DNA from: REEP01 sp964517265
GTDB lineage: Bacteria; Pseudomonadota; Alphaproteobacteria; Rhodospirillales; Defluviicoccaceae
Length of the DNA stretch: 64,000 nucleotides
Direction: 5' to 3'
NCBI GenBank assembly: GCA_964517265.1
Contig: CAZFBS010000003.1
Span: 124,001-188,000, forward strand
Made by a program: the position numbers and the translations under genes. Below the pieces are notes generated by a model. The model was not told where the DNA came from and did no database searches. It saw nothing but the letters and a program-made list of their open reading frames with translations. Of this stretch, positions 27,943-36,263 are shown piece after piece. Position 1 is the first letter of the stretch, and every line of letters starts with the position of its first letter.

Positions 27943-28300
27943 AGCCGCCCCGTCGGGCGTAGCGGCCGAGGGCGCGGGCGAGGCGCCGGAAATCTTCGGC
28001 CCGCCCGCGTTCATGGTGGGGCAGAAGGTGCGCGCGGTGAGCGCCGTGCGCAACGACGGCACCTTTCCGGGGAGCCCGCGCGGTGCCTTCATCGTCGAGG
28101 CCGGCGAAATCGGCTACGTCACCGGCGTCGGCGAGTTCCTGCAACGCTACTACATCTATCGCGTCGACTTCATCGCCAGCGGCCGCTTCGTCGGCATGCG
28201 CCGCCATGAGATCGAAGGCGCCGAGGGGTCAGTTTCCGGGAGAGACTCTCGATCAGACGGAGAGGGCAACGATGAAGGTCACAATTGCGCGGCGGGGTGA
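27935..28300 (+). CDS. nifZ: Nitrogen fixation protein NifZ
   Basis: A 121-residue protein. The central part (about 25-90) matches NifZ: GQKVRAVSAVRNDGTFPG, then GAFIVEAGEIGYVTGVGEFL and YYIYRVDFI. NifZ helps mature the second P-cluster of the MoFe protein together with NifW. The start overlaps the end of fdxN by 8 bases, and the 3' end overlaps nifT, consistent with translational coupling. The extreme C-terminus is polar and overlaps nifT, so it is probably not conserved. Confidence 0.88.
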   Translation: MPEAAPSGVAAEGAGEAPEIFGPPAFMVGQKVRAVSAVRNDGTFPGSPRGAFIVEAGEIGYVTGVGEFLQRYYIYRVDFIASGRFVGMRRHEIEGAEGSVSGRDSRSDGEGNDEGHNCAAG

Positions 28301-28484
28301 AGAGCTGTCGGCCTATATGGCCAAGAAGGATCTCGAAGAGCGCGTCGTCGCAACCGAGCGGCCGGAGCTTTGGGGAGGCTGGATCGAGCTTGCCAACGGC
28401 TGGCGCCTCGCCCTGCCGGACATGGGCAGCTCGACACGGCTGCCGATAACCGTCACCGCCCGCCGCGTGGATGCTGCCGAATAG
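28272..28484 (+). CDS. nifT: Nitrogen fixation protein NifT/FixU
   Basis: A 70-residue protein matching the NifT/FixU family: MKVTIARRGEELSAYMAKKD at the N-terminus, then WGGWIELANGWRLALP. The function is not established; deletion in other diazotrophs has little effect. The ATG at 28272 lies inside the end of nifZ (29-base overlap) and follows a GGAGAGGG ribosome site. It is the last gene of the nifB operon. Confidence 0.9.
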   Translation: MKVTIARRGEELSAYMAKKDLEERVVATERPELWGGWIELANGWRLALPDMGSSTRLPITVTARRVDAAE

Positions 28485-28544
28485 TTCTCGAAGCCAGTGA
28501 AACGTATGGATCGGGATCGGGCCGCCGTAGAACCAGCAGAAAAA

Positions 28545-28562
28545 CCGCTGTCCTGCGGCTTT
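28545..28562. terminator. Possible weak terminator between nifT and draG
   Basis: A short dyad CCGC-N6-GCGG flanked by AAAA on one side and CTTT on the other lies between two convergent genes. The stem is only 4 bp, so this is tentative. Confidence 0.25.
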
Positions 28563-28645
28563 CCTGACGAGTGGATACCATCCAAAAACAGGAAAGTTCT
28601 CCCCAGCCCCTTCGCATCCCTCGAGATGCTGCCCATACAGCATTC

Positions 28646-29545
28646 TCAAAAAGAAGAATGTGCCTTGACGCCAGCCAACGCCAGTAGCTGTGGTACCTGC
28701 GTGCGGATCTCTGCCGTCACCGCCTTGTCCAGCCGTTTAAGCCAGGGCTGAGGGATGCTGGCAGCGCCATAGGTGGCGCCGGCCAGCATTCCCGCGAGTG
28801 CTCCCGCGGTATCGGCATCGCCGCCTTCATTGATCGTCGCGCTGATGCAATTCCGGATCGAGTCGGCGAGAAAGTAATGGTGCAGGACCGTTCTGACGGT
28901 ATCCACGATGAACGCGGAGCATGGGCCGCGATATCGCTCGAATCGGAACTGACGGTGCTTGCTCGTCAGCGCTCGTGCTTCCTCGCGGCAATCGAGAATG
29001 CCGCCGCCGAGAACGAGGCGCTGGACCATCCGGCCAAGGGCAAGCGTGGCATCGTCCGAGAGCGGATGGTTGTGGGTGATGTGGCACTGCTCCAGCGTCC
29101 AGCGCCGAAACGCCTCATCGTCTATCAATGTGGCCAAAGCCACCGGCAGGTTGCGCATGCACGCGCCGTTGCCGGCGTCCCCCTCGTTGAACGGCGTTGC
29201 CATCGAGCCGTCGAGGATGTAGCGGCGAATGCCGCGCCGGCAGGTGTTGCCGACGTCGACCGGCACGCTCCTGAGCCACTTGGCGAACTCCTCGCACACC
29301 GCCTGCAGGTTCCAGCCGCCGCACTGCACCAGCGCGCGGCCGACGCACAGCGTCATCTCGGTATCGTCGGTGACCTGACCCGGCTTCAGCTTGAGCCAGC
29401 CGCCGCCGACCATCCGCACGTGAAAGCCGTAGGCGGCGGCGATCTCGCCCCTCGTCATGAACTCGACCGTGGCGCCGAGCGCATCGCCGACGGCAAAGCC
29501 GAGATAGGCGCCAAGGGCACGATCAAGGATCGTATCGAAGTTCAT
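28646..29545 (-). CDS. draG: ADP-ribosyl-[dinitrogen reductase] glycohydrolase DraG
   Basis: Removes ADP-ribose from the modified arginine of NifH and so reactivates nitrogenase when light, energy or nitrogen conditions allow. The 299-residue protein shows the binuclear Mn site motifs of the family: GQVTDDTEMTL near residue 60 and INEGGDADTAGALAGML near residue 240. Other family segments are GFAVGDALGATVEF and THNHPLSDDA. The start at 29545 has AGGA about 8 bases upstream. It lies 87 bases downstream of draT on the same strand, so a draT-draG operon is likely. Confidence 0.97.
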   Translation of the reverse strand: MNFDTILDRALGAYLGFAVGDALGATVEFMTRGEIAAAYGFHVRMVGGGWLKLKPGQVTDDTEMTLCVGRALVQCGGWNLQAVCEEFAKWLRSVPVDVGNTCRRGIRRYILDGSMATPFNEGDAGNGACMRNLPVALATLIDDEAFRRWTLEQCHITHNHPLSDDATLALGRMVQRLVLGGGILDCREEARALTSKHRQFRFERYRGPCSAFIVDTVRTVLHHYFLADSIRNCISATINEGGDADTAGALAGMLAGATYGAASIPQPWLKRLDKAVTAEIRTQVPQLLALAGVKAHSSF

Positions 29546-29632
29546 CACGTTTCCTAGGATATGATTGCGGCTACCCGCTGAAAGGCTGCTTTTGTCCGGC
29601 CGCCGCAGTCCGGGCGGTTGCGATGGATCGCC

Positions 29633-30469
29633 TCAGTCGTACGTCGCCTTCACCCGGTAGTCGCCGCCAATCACCAGCACCTCCCCCTCGCCCTTGAGCG
29701 CGTGGTTCGCGAGCAGCGTGTTGAAGCAAAGAACTTTTGCTGCCGGCACGGCGGCTTCAAGGATGTAGCCGCCGAACCACGTCGCAACGTCGCGATCATG
29801 AGTGAATGAGACGATGTTGTTGAGCCGGATGACGACGGATCGGCGATCGATACGTTCGATCAGCGGATGTTCCTCGAAATCGTTGATGCCCCGGAACAGC
29901 CGAAGGTGATGGGGCGTGCGGATCCGCTCGAACGACCATTGCGCGAATTCGTACAGAAGATCGAGCTGCCCGTAGATCGCGTTGTTGTGAAAGCGGCTTC
30001 CCATCTTTTCTTCGATGTAACGCACCCACGGTGCCGACGCGAACGAGGTGATCGGCGCGCGGTGGAAGGTCGGGAACAGACCGAACCGGCTTTCGACCCA
30101 GCCCTTGAGCACGGCGCCTTCGGGGCTGTTGCTGTCGTAGGCCCATCCTCGCAGCAGGCGCAGGTAGCTTGAGCGATAGCGCCTTCGGCCGTCGCGGGCG
30201 TTGGTTTGCATTCGTTGTTCGGGATGAAGGCCGAAGACGACGCTCATGTAATCTTCGAACACCGCCGCGGCCTGCTCACCACTGTTCGCCCGTTCAAGAA
30301 GCGCGAACAGACCATGGTTCGACTCGCGAACGCCGGCGAGGTGCAGCGCTGGCGCGGCGTCATTGAAGGCGGTGCTGGCCAGCAGCCCCGTCGGGACACC
30401 GACGAGATTGGTGCTGTGCCCGTGCTGCCATATCCCTGGCTGCGATATCCCGGCGGCGGTCCCGCTCAT
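29633..30469 (-). CDS. draT: NAD+-dinitrogen-reductase ADP-D-ribosyltransferase DraT
   Basis: Transfers ADP-ribose from NAD+ to an arginine of NifH, switching nitrogenase off after ammonium addition or energy loss. The protein matches DraT in GHSTNLVGVPTGLLASTAFN, GVRESNHGLFALL, YLRLLRGWAYDSNSPEGAVLKGWVESRFGL (read in segments), the LRLFRGI segment and the TWFGGYILEAAVP end. The frame is open to 30682, but ATG at 30469 (GCAGGA just upstream) gives 278 residues, close to known DraT length. It is divergent from nifH. Confidence 0.95.
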   Translation of the reverse strand: MSGTAAGISQPGIWQHGHSTNLVGVPTGLLASTAFNDAAPALHLAGVRESNHGLFALLERANSGEQAAAVFEDYMSVVFGLHPEQRMQTNARDGRRRYRSSYLRLLRGWAYDSNSPEGAVLKGWVESRFGLFPTFHRAPITSFASAPWVRYIEEKMGSRFHNNAIYGQLDLLYEFAQWSFERIRTPHHLRLFRGINDFEEHPLIERIDRRSVVIRLNNIVSFTHDRDVATWFGGYILEAAVPAAKVLCFNTLLANHALKGEGEVLVIGGDYRVKATYD

Positions 30470-30618
30470 CGTCCTGCCCACATGTTTGCCGGTGTCCCAT
30501 CGCGCGGCACACCGAGGGTTTTCGAAAGCTTCTGTGAACGCTGCAAGCAAGCTCCGTTCCATTCTATTCGGATCGTTGGGATGCCTGCCGGTTCCCGCAT
30601 CAGGACCGGTGCCGCCGT

Positions 30619-30634
30619 TGTTGAGGATCGGACA
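30619..30634 (+). promoter_or_regulatory. NifA upstream activating site 1 of nifH
   Basis: TGT-N10-ACA with TGT at 30619-30621 and ACA at 30632-30634, about 136 bases before the -24 element of nifH. It fits the NifA consensus exactly. Confidence 0.8.
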
Positions 30635-30647
30635 AACTGTTGCGTTA

Positions 30648-30663
30648 TGTCGCGTTCGAGACA
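30648..30663 (+). promoter_or_regulatory. NifA upstream activating site 2 of nifH
   Basis: A second exact TGT-N10-ACA (TGT 30648-30650, ACA 30661-30663), 29 bases from the first, roughly three helical turns. It lies about 107 bases before the -24 element, a normal enhancer distance. Confidence 0.82.
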
Positions 30664-30768
30664 GCCACCGCCGCTGAACCACTCCTCGCCCTTCGGCATT
30701 CTTCGCTGCACGCCAACCTGCGGGAAAGCTTGAACACCGCGGCTTCCCCCAGGCTTTTACCCCGCCTC

Positions 30769-30784
30769 TGGCACGGCGGTTGCA
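30769..30784 (+). promoter_or_regulatory. Sigma-54 promoter of nifHDK
   Basis: TGGCAC-GGCGG-TTGCA, an exact -24/-12 match, with GG at 30770-30771 and GC at 30782-30783. Transcription would begin near 30795, about 48 bases before nifH. Confidence 0.93.
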
Positions 30785-30842
30785 GAGCCCGGTTCAAGGG
30801 GCCGCACGGGTCCCAGCGGAATCTTTCAACAAGGAGAACACT

Positions 30843-31742
30843 ATGAGCGCGCTGCGTCAGATCGCGTTTTACGGCAAGGGGGGGATCGGAAAATCGACCA
30901 CTTCCCAGAACACAATTTCAGCCCTTGCCGAGATGGGCCAGAAGGTCCTTATCGTCGGATGCGATCCCAAGGCGGACTCCACCCGGCTCATTCTCCACTC
31001 CAAAGCGCAGCAGACGGTTCTCCATCTCGCTGCTGAGGCCGGCTCCGTCGAGGATCTGGAGCTCGAAGACGTTCTCCGCGTCGGGTTCGGCGGCGTCCAC
31101 TGCGTCGAGTCGGGCGGCCCGGAGCCGGGAGTGGGCTGTGCCGGCCGCGGCGTCATCACCTCGATCAACTTCCTCGAAGAGAACGGCGCCTACGAGGGTA
31201 TGGACTACGTTGTCTACGACGTCCTTGGCGATGTCGTCTGTGGCGGCTTCGCCATGCCGATCCGCGAGAACAAGGCCCAGGAAATCTACATCGTGATGTC
31301 GGGAGAGATGATGGCGCTCTATGCCGCCAACAACATCTCCAAGGGCATCCTGAAGTATGCCCAGTCCGGCGGCGTCCGTCTAGGCGGGCTCATCTGCAAC
31401 TCGCGCCAGACCGATCTCGAATGGGAATTGAGCGATGCGATGGCGAGGAAGCTGGGCACCAAGCTGATCCACTTCGTCCCACGCGACAACATCGTCCAGC
31501 ATGCCGAGCTGCGGCGGATGACGGTGATCGAATACGCGCCGCAGTCCAAGCAGGCCGACGAATATCGCGCCTTGGGCCGCAAGATTCACGAGAACTCCGG
31601 CAAGGGCGTCATCCCCACGCCGATCACCATGGACGAGCTTGAGGACATGCTGATGGAGTTCGGCATCCTCAAGACCGAAGAGCAGATGATCGCAGAGCTC
31701 GAAGCCAAAGAGGCGGCGCAGAGGGCGGCGGTCACCGCCTGA
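30843..31742 (+). CDS. nifH: Nitrogenase iron protein (dinitrogenase reductase)
   Basis: ATP-dependent electron donor to the MoFe protein, also needed for FeMo-co maturation. The 299-residue protein has the P-loop YGKGGIGKS (10-18), the 4Fe-4S ligands Cys99 and Cys133, the switch I/II segments (VGCDPKADST, DVLGDVVCGGF) and Arg102 in CAGRGVI, the residue modified by DraT in other bacteria. The ATG at 30843 follows AAGGAGA. The neighbouring draT/draG genes make post-translational control likely. nifD follows 41 bases later. Confidence 0.99.
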   Translation: MSALRQIAFYGKGGIGKSTTSQNTISALAEMGQKVLIVGCDPKADSTRLILHSKAQQTVLHLAAEAGSVEDLELEDVLRVGFGGVHCVESGGPEPGVGCAGRGVITSINFLEENGAYEGMDYVVYDVLGDVVCGGFAMPIRENKAQEIYIVMSGEMMALYAANNISKGILKYAQSGGVRLGGLICNSRQTDLEWELSDAMARKLGTKLIHFVPRDNIVQHAELRRMTVIEYAPQSKQADEYRALGRKIHENSGKGVIPTPITMDELEDMLMEFGILKTEEQMIAELEAKEAAQRAAVTA

Positions 31743-31783
31743 TCAACGGCGCGGTCCCTTGTCTGGGCGCCAGGAGAACGAAC

Positions 31784-33256
31784 ATGAGTTTTGAATACAA
31801 GAACGACCGAGACTTCAGCCACCGCCTGATCGAGGAGGTGCTGGAGGCGTATCCGGAGAAGACGGCAAAACGGCGGCGCAAGCATCTCGGCGTCGCCGAG
31901 GACGGCGCCTCGGATTGTGGCGTGAAGTCGAACGTGAAGTCGGTACCCGGCGTGATGACTGTCCGCGGCTGCGCCTACGCGGGATCGAAGGGAGTGGTCT
32001 GGGGTCCGGTCAAGGACATGGTCCACATCTCGCATGGTCCTGTCGGCTGCGGGATGTATTCGTGGGCGCAGCGCCGCAACTACTACACCGGCGAGACCGG
32101 GATCGACGCCTTCGGCACGATGCAGTTCACTTCCGACTTCCAGGAGCGCGACATCGTCTTCGGCGGTGACAAGAAACTGAGGATGGTGATCGACGAGATC
32201 GAGGCGTTGTTCCCGCTGGCGAAGGGTGTCTCGATCCAGTCGGAATGCCCGGTCGGCCTGATTGGCGACGACATCGAGGCGGTTGCCAAGGAAAAGGCGA
32301 AGGAACTCGGCAAGCCGGTGGTGCCGGTGCGCTGCGAGGGCTTTCGCGGCGTCTCGCAGTCGCTCGGTCATCACATCGCCAACGACGTCATCCGCGACTG
32401 GGTGCTCGACAAGGGCACGGACGAGCCCGCGTTCACCCCCGGTCCCTACGATGTGGTCGTCATCGGCGACTACAACATCGGCGGCGATGCGTGGTCCTCG
32501 CGCCGGCTGCTGGAGGAGATGGGGCTGCGCGTCATCGCCCAGTGGACCGGCGACAGCACCATCGCCGAGCTCGAGCGGGCGCCCAAGGGCAAGCTCAATC
32601 TGATCCACTGCTACCGGTCGATGAACTACATCTCCCGCCACATGGAGGAGAAGTTCGGAACGCCCTGGATGGAGTTCAACTTCTTCGGGCCGTCACGGAT
32701 CGAGATGTCGCTGAGGGCGATTGCCGAGCAGTTCGACGATCGGATCAAGGAGGGGGCGGAGAAGGTCATCGCCAAGTACCGATCGCTGGCTGATGCGGTC
32801 ATCACCAAATACCGCCCCCGCCTCGCCGGCAAGAAGGTCATGCTTTACGTCGGCGGCCTGCGCCCCCGCCACATGATCAATGCCTACGAAGACCTCGGCA
32901 TGGAGATCGTCGCCACCGGGTACGAATTCGCCCACAAGGACGACTACCAGCGGACGATGAGCTACGTGAAGGACGGCACGCTTATCTTCGATGATGTCAC
33001 CGGCTATGAGTTGGAGAAGTTCATCGAACATATCCGCCCCGATCTCGTCGGCTCCGGCATCAAGGAGAAGTATCCGATCCAGAAAATGGGCGTGCCGTTT
33101 CGTCAGGTGCACTCCTGGGACTATTCGGGCCCCTATCACGGCTACGACGGCTTCGCAATTTTCGCCCGCGATATGGATATGGCCGTCAACAATCCGGTGT
33201 GGGGTCTGTTCAAGGCCCCGTGGGCCGCGGCGCCAAGCGCCAGCGTGGCGGGTTGA
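31784..33256 (+). CDS. nifD: Nitrogenase MoFe protein alpha chain
   Basis: Holds FeMo-co and half of each P-cluster; site of N2 reduction. At 490 residues it has the usual length. P-cluster ligands are Cys63 (RGCAYAG), Cys89 (PVGCGMYSW) and Cys155 (SECPVGL); FeMo-co ligands are Cys276 (IHCYRSMNY) and His443 (RQVHSWDYSG). The presence of this His/Cys pair and the alpha-chain sequence mark the Mo type rather than the V or Fe-only type. AGGAGAAC lies upstream of the ATG. nifK follows after 12 bases. Confidence 0.99.
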   Translation: MSFEYKNDRDFSHRLIEEVLEAYPEKTAKRRRKHLGVAEDGASDCGVKSNVKSVPGVMTVRGCAYAGSKGVVWGPVKDMVHISHGPVGCGMYSWAQRRNYYTGETGIDAFGTMQFTSDFQERDIVFGGDKKLRMVIDEIEALFPLAKGVSIQSECPVGLIGDDIEAVAKEKAKELGKPVVPVRCEGFRGVSQSLGHHIANDVIRDWVLDKGTDEPAFTPGPYDVVVIGDYNIGGDAWSSRRLLEEMGLRVIAQWTGDSTIAELERAPKGKLNLIHCYRSMNYISRHMEEKFGTPWMEFNFFGPSRIEMSLRAIAEQFDDRIKEGAEKVIAKYRSLADAVITKYRPRLAGKKVMLYVGGLRPRHMINAYEDLGMEIVATGYEFAHKDDYQRTMSYVKDGTLIFDDVTGYELEKFIEHIRPDLVGSGIKEKYPIQKMGVPFRQVHSWDYSGPYHGYDGFAIFARDMDMAVNNPVWGLFKAPWAAAPSASVAG

Positions 33257-33268
33257 AGGAGAGAGTCG

Positions 33269-34807
33269 ATGCCGCAGAGTGTCGAGAAGATCAAAGATCA
33301 CGTCGATCTGTTTCAGGAGCCGGAATATCGGGAGATGCTCCGTGCCAAGCGGGAGAACTTCGAGTGCCCGCACTCCCTCGAGCAGGTCCAGACGGTGTCC
33401 GAATGGACAAAAACGAAGGAGTACCGCGAGAAGAACTTCGCCCGCGAGGCGCTGACCATCAATCCCGCCAAGGCGTGCCAGCCCCTCGGTGCCGTGTTCT
33501 GTGCCAGCGGCTTCGAGGGCACACTGTCGTTCGTGCACGGCTCCCAGGGGTGCGTCGCCTACTATCGCTCCCACCTTTCGCGTCACTTCAAGGAGCCGGC
33601 CTCGGCCGTCTCCTCGTCGATGACGGAAGATGCAGCCGTGTTCGGCGGCCTTAACAATCTCGTCGACGGCCTTGCCAACGCCTATAGCCTCTACGCGCCG
33701 AAAATGATTGCGGTCTCGACGACCTGCATGGCGGAAGTGATCGGCGATGATCTCCATGCCTTCATTTCGAGCGCCAAGGAGAAGGGCTCGGTCCCGGCCG
33801 ACTTCCACGTGCCGTTCGCGCACACGCCAGCGTTCCAGGGCAGCCACGTCAACGGCTACGACAACATGTTGCTCGGAATCCTGACCCACCTTTGGCATGG
33901 GCGGGAGCGCACGCCGGGGGAGGGCCTCAACATTATTCCCGGCTTCGACGGCTTTTGCGTCGGCAACAATCGGGAACTCGGGCGGATGCTCACGCTGATG
34001 GGCGTGCCCTATACGATCCTCTCCGACGCCTCCGATGTCTACGACACGCCGAGCGACGGCGAATTCCGCATGTATGACGGCGGCACCAGCATCGCGAACG
34101 GCAAGGCGGCGCAGGATGCCAAGGCAAGCCTTTCGATGCAGGAATACTGCACCAAGAAGACCTTGGCGTTCCTCAAGGAAAAGGGGCAGGAGGTCGATGC
34201 CTTTCACTACCCTCTTGGCGTCCACGCCACCGACACCTTGTTGATGAAGGTCTCGGAGCTGACCGGCAAGCCCATCCCCGAAGCGCTTCAGCGCGAGCGG
34301 GGCCGGCTGGTGGACGCGATCACCGACTCCATGACGGTGATCCACGGCAAGACCTTCGCTGTCTATGGCGATCCGGATTTCGTCACCGGGATGGCCCGCT
34401 TTCTGATCGAGCTTGGTGCCGAGCCGCGTCATCTGCTTGCCACCAACGGCACCAAGCCGTGGGCCAAGAAACTGAAAAAGGAAATGGAGGCGTCCGCCTA
34501 CGGCGCTGCCGCCGAAGTCTGGCCGGGACGCGATCTATGGCACATGCGCTCGCTCCTGCATACCGAGCCGGTCGACTTTCTGATCGGCAACAGCCATGGC
34601 AAGTATCTGGAGCGGGACTGCGGCACGCCGCTGATCCGCCTGACGTTCCCCATTTTCGACCGGCATCATCATCACCGGTTCCCGACGTGGGGGTATCAGG
34701 GCGGGCTCAATGTGCTTGTTCGAATCCTCGATAAGATCCTGGATACGCTCGACGCCAGGACCGGCAGCGCCGGCGAGACGGACATCAGCTTCGATCTGAC
34801 GCGGTAA
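33269..34807 (+). CDS. nifK: Nitrogenase MoFe protein beta chain
   Basis: Partner of NifD in the MoFe tetramer, 512 residues. P-cluster ligands Cys70 (AKACQPLGA), Cys95 (GSQGCVAYYR) and Cys153 (TTCMAEVIGDD) are in place, and the family segments SHLSRHFKEP, LSDASDVYDTP and RLTFPIFDRHHHHRFP are visible. AGGAGAG precedes the ATG. A stem-loop with 11-bp arms follows the stop, then nifE. Confidence 0.99.
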   Translation: MPQSVEKIKDHVDLFQEPEYREMLRAKRENFECPHSLEQVQTVSEWTKTKEYREKNFAREALTINPAKACQPLGAVFCASGFEGTLSFVHGSQGCVAYYRSHLSRHFKEPASAVSSSMTEDAAVFGGLNNLVDGLANAYSLYAPKMIAVSTTCMAEVIGDDLHAFISSAKEKGSVPADFHVPFAHTPAFQGSHVNGYDNMLLGILTHLWHGRERTPGEGLNIIPGFDGFCVGNNRELGRMLTLMGVPYTILSDASDVYDTPSDGEFRMYDGGTSIANGKAAQDAKASLSMQEYCTKKTLAFLKEKGQEVDAFHYPLGVHATDTLLMKVSELTGKPIPEALQRERGRLVDAITDSMTVIHGKTFAVYGDPDFVTGMARFLIELGAEPRHLLATNGTKPWAKKLKKEMEASAYGAAAEVWPGRDLWHMRSLLHTEPVDFLIGNSHGKYLERDCGTPLIRLTFPIFDRHHHHRFPTWGYQGGLNVLVRILDKILDTLDARTGSAGETDISFDLTR

Positions 34808-34814
34808 ACCGTGA

Positions 34815-34843
34815 CCGGACGGCAGCCCCCACCTGCCGTCCGG
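34815..34843 (+). terminator. Stem-loop between nifK and nifE (attenuator or mRNA-stability element)
   Basis: Perfect 11-bp inverted repeat CCGGACGGCAG (34815-34825) and CTGCCGTCCGG (34833-34843) with a 7-base C-rich loop, 7 bases after nifK and followed by CCCTTCATTTT. It could partly terminate transcription or protect the 3' end of nifHDK mRNA, lowering expression of the downstream scaffold genes. Confidence 0.75.
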
Positions 34844-34865
34844 CCCTTCATTTTCAGGGGTTGCC

Positions 34866-36263
34866 ATGCTCAAGGACAGGATCGCCGCGGCGTTCGACGA
34901 ACTGGGGTGTGCCGTCAACCGCGGCAAGTCCGCACCCTTACGCAAGAGTGGCTGCGCGTCGCGAGCGCTCACTCCCGGTGCCGCCGCCGGAGGCTGCGCC
35001 TTCGACGGTGCCAAGATCGCGTTGCAGCCGATTACCGATGCCGCCCACCTCGTCCACGGCCCGATCGCCTGTGAAGGCAACAGCTGGGACAGCCGCCATT
35101 CCCTCTCCAGCGGATCTGCCCTCTATCGGACCGGGTTCACCACCGACCTGTCGGAGCTCGACATCGTTCACGGCGGCGAGCGCAAGCTCTACCGGGCGAT
35201 CGGCGAAATCGTGGCGCGTGATCGTCCGCCGGCGGTATTCGTCTACGTCACCTGTGTTCCTGCCCTGATCGGCGACAACGTCGAGGCGGTGTGCAAGGTG
35301 GCGAGCGAGGCGTTTGCCACCCCTGTCATCCCGGTGACGGCGCCGGGCTTTGCCGGCTCCAAGAACCTCGGCAACAAGCTCGCCGGACAGGCCTTGCTCG
35401 AGCACGTCATCGGCACCCGCGAGCCCGCCCAGACCACAGTGTATGACGTCAACGTGATCGGCGAATACAACGTCGCCGGCGAGCTGTGGCAGGTCCGGCC
35501 GCTTTTGCAGCGGCTCGGCATCCGCATCCTTGCCTCCATCACCGGCGATGCCCGTTATGCCGACGTCGCCTGCGCCCATCGCGCCCGCGTCAACATGGTC
35601 GTCTGCTCGCAGGCACTCCTCTCCCTGGCGCGCGGGATGGAGGCGCGCTACGGCATCCCGTTCTTCGAGGGTTCTTTCTACGGCATTGCCGACATCGCGG
35701 CGAGCTTGCGCTCGTTCGCCCGGCTGCTGGTCGCTCGCGGCGCGCCGGTTGATCTCGTGGATCGCACCGAGGCTGTCATTGCCGAAGAGGAAGCCGCCGC
35801 CCGGCGCGCCCTTGAGGCTTACGTTCCGCGCCTCAAGGGCAAGCGGGTGCTGCTCTACACCGGCGGCGTCAAGTCGTGGTCGATGGTCGGCGTGCTGCAG
35901 GACCTCGGCATGGTGGTGATCGGAACCTCGGTCCGGAAGTCGACGGACGCGGACAAGGCGCGCATCCGGGAATTGATGGGCGAGGATGCCAACATGTTCG
36001 GCCAAATTCCTGCTCGCGATCTTTACGCCATGCTGGAGAGGGGAGAAGCCGACATCCTGATGTCCGGCGGGCGCACCCAGTTCGTCGCGCTGAAAACCCG
36101 CACTCCCTGGCTCGACATCAATCAGGAACGCCATCACCCGTACGCCGGCTATAGCGGCATGATCGCGCTGGCTCGCCAGATCGACCTTGCCCTGAACAAT
36201 CCGATTTGGCGTCAGGTACGACGCCCGGCCCCTTGGGACGAGGAGAGGCAGGCGCAGTCATGA
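34866..36263 (+). CDS. nifE: Nitrogenase FeMo-cofactor scaffold protein NifE
   Basis: With NifN forms the scaffold on which NifB-co matures to FeMo-co. The 465-residue protein is a NifD paralogue: Cys in VHGPIACEGNSWD and VTCVPALIGDN, the strand YTGGVKSWSMVGVLQDLG, and the end segment DINQERHHPYAGYSG. AGGGG lies before the ATG. It overlaps nifN by 4 bases (ATGA), as expected for a 1:1 complex. No sigma-54 promoter is seen in the 58-base gap after nifK, so it probably reads through from nifH. Confidence 0.97.
   Translation: MLKDRIAAAFDELGCAVNRGKSAPLRKSGCASRALTPGAAAGGCAFDGAKIALQPITDAAHLVHGPIACEGNSWDSRHSLSSGSALYRTGFTTDLSELDIVHGGERKLYRAIGEIVARDRPPAVFVYVTCVPALIGDNVEAVCKVASEAFATPVIPVTAPGFAGSKNLGNKLAGQALLEHVIGTREPAQTTVYDVNVIGEYNVAGELWQVRPLLQRLGIRILASITGDARYADVACAHRARVNMVVCSQALLSLARGMEARYGIPFFEGSFYGIADIAASLRSFARLLVARGAPVDLVDRTEAVIAEEEAAARRALEAYVPRLKGKRVLLYTGGVKSWSMVGVLQDLGMVVIGTSVRKSTDADKARIRELMGEDANMFGQIPARDLYAMLERGEADILMSGGRTQFVALKTRTPWLDINQERHHPYAGYSGMIALARQIDLALNNPIWRQVRRPAPWDEERQAQS

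Larger units (their letters stand above)
30470..30842. other. draT-nifH divergent control region
   Basis: This 373-base region holds two NifA sites and the nifH sigma-54 promoter, listed separately. No sigma-54 motif pointing toward draT was found. Open frames across it look fortuitous. Confidence 0.6.

Noticed and set aside
30470..30682. N-terminal extension of draT to 30682
   Set aside because: The extra 71 residues are not DraT-like and have no ribosome site; ATG at 30469 has one and gives the family length.
32693..34432. 579-residue minus-strand frame over nifD-nifK
   Set aside because: Shadow of conserved nifDK codons.
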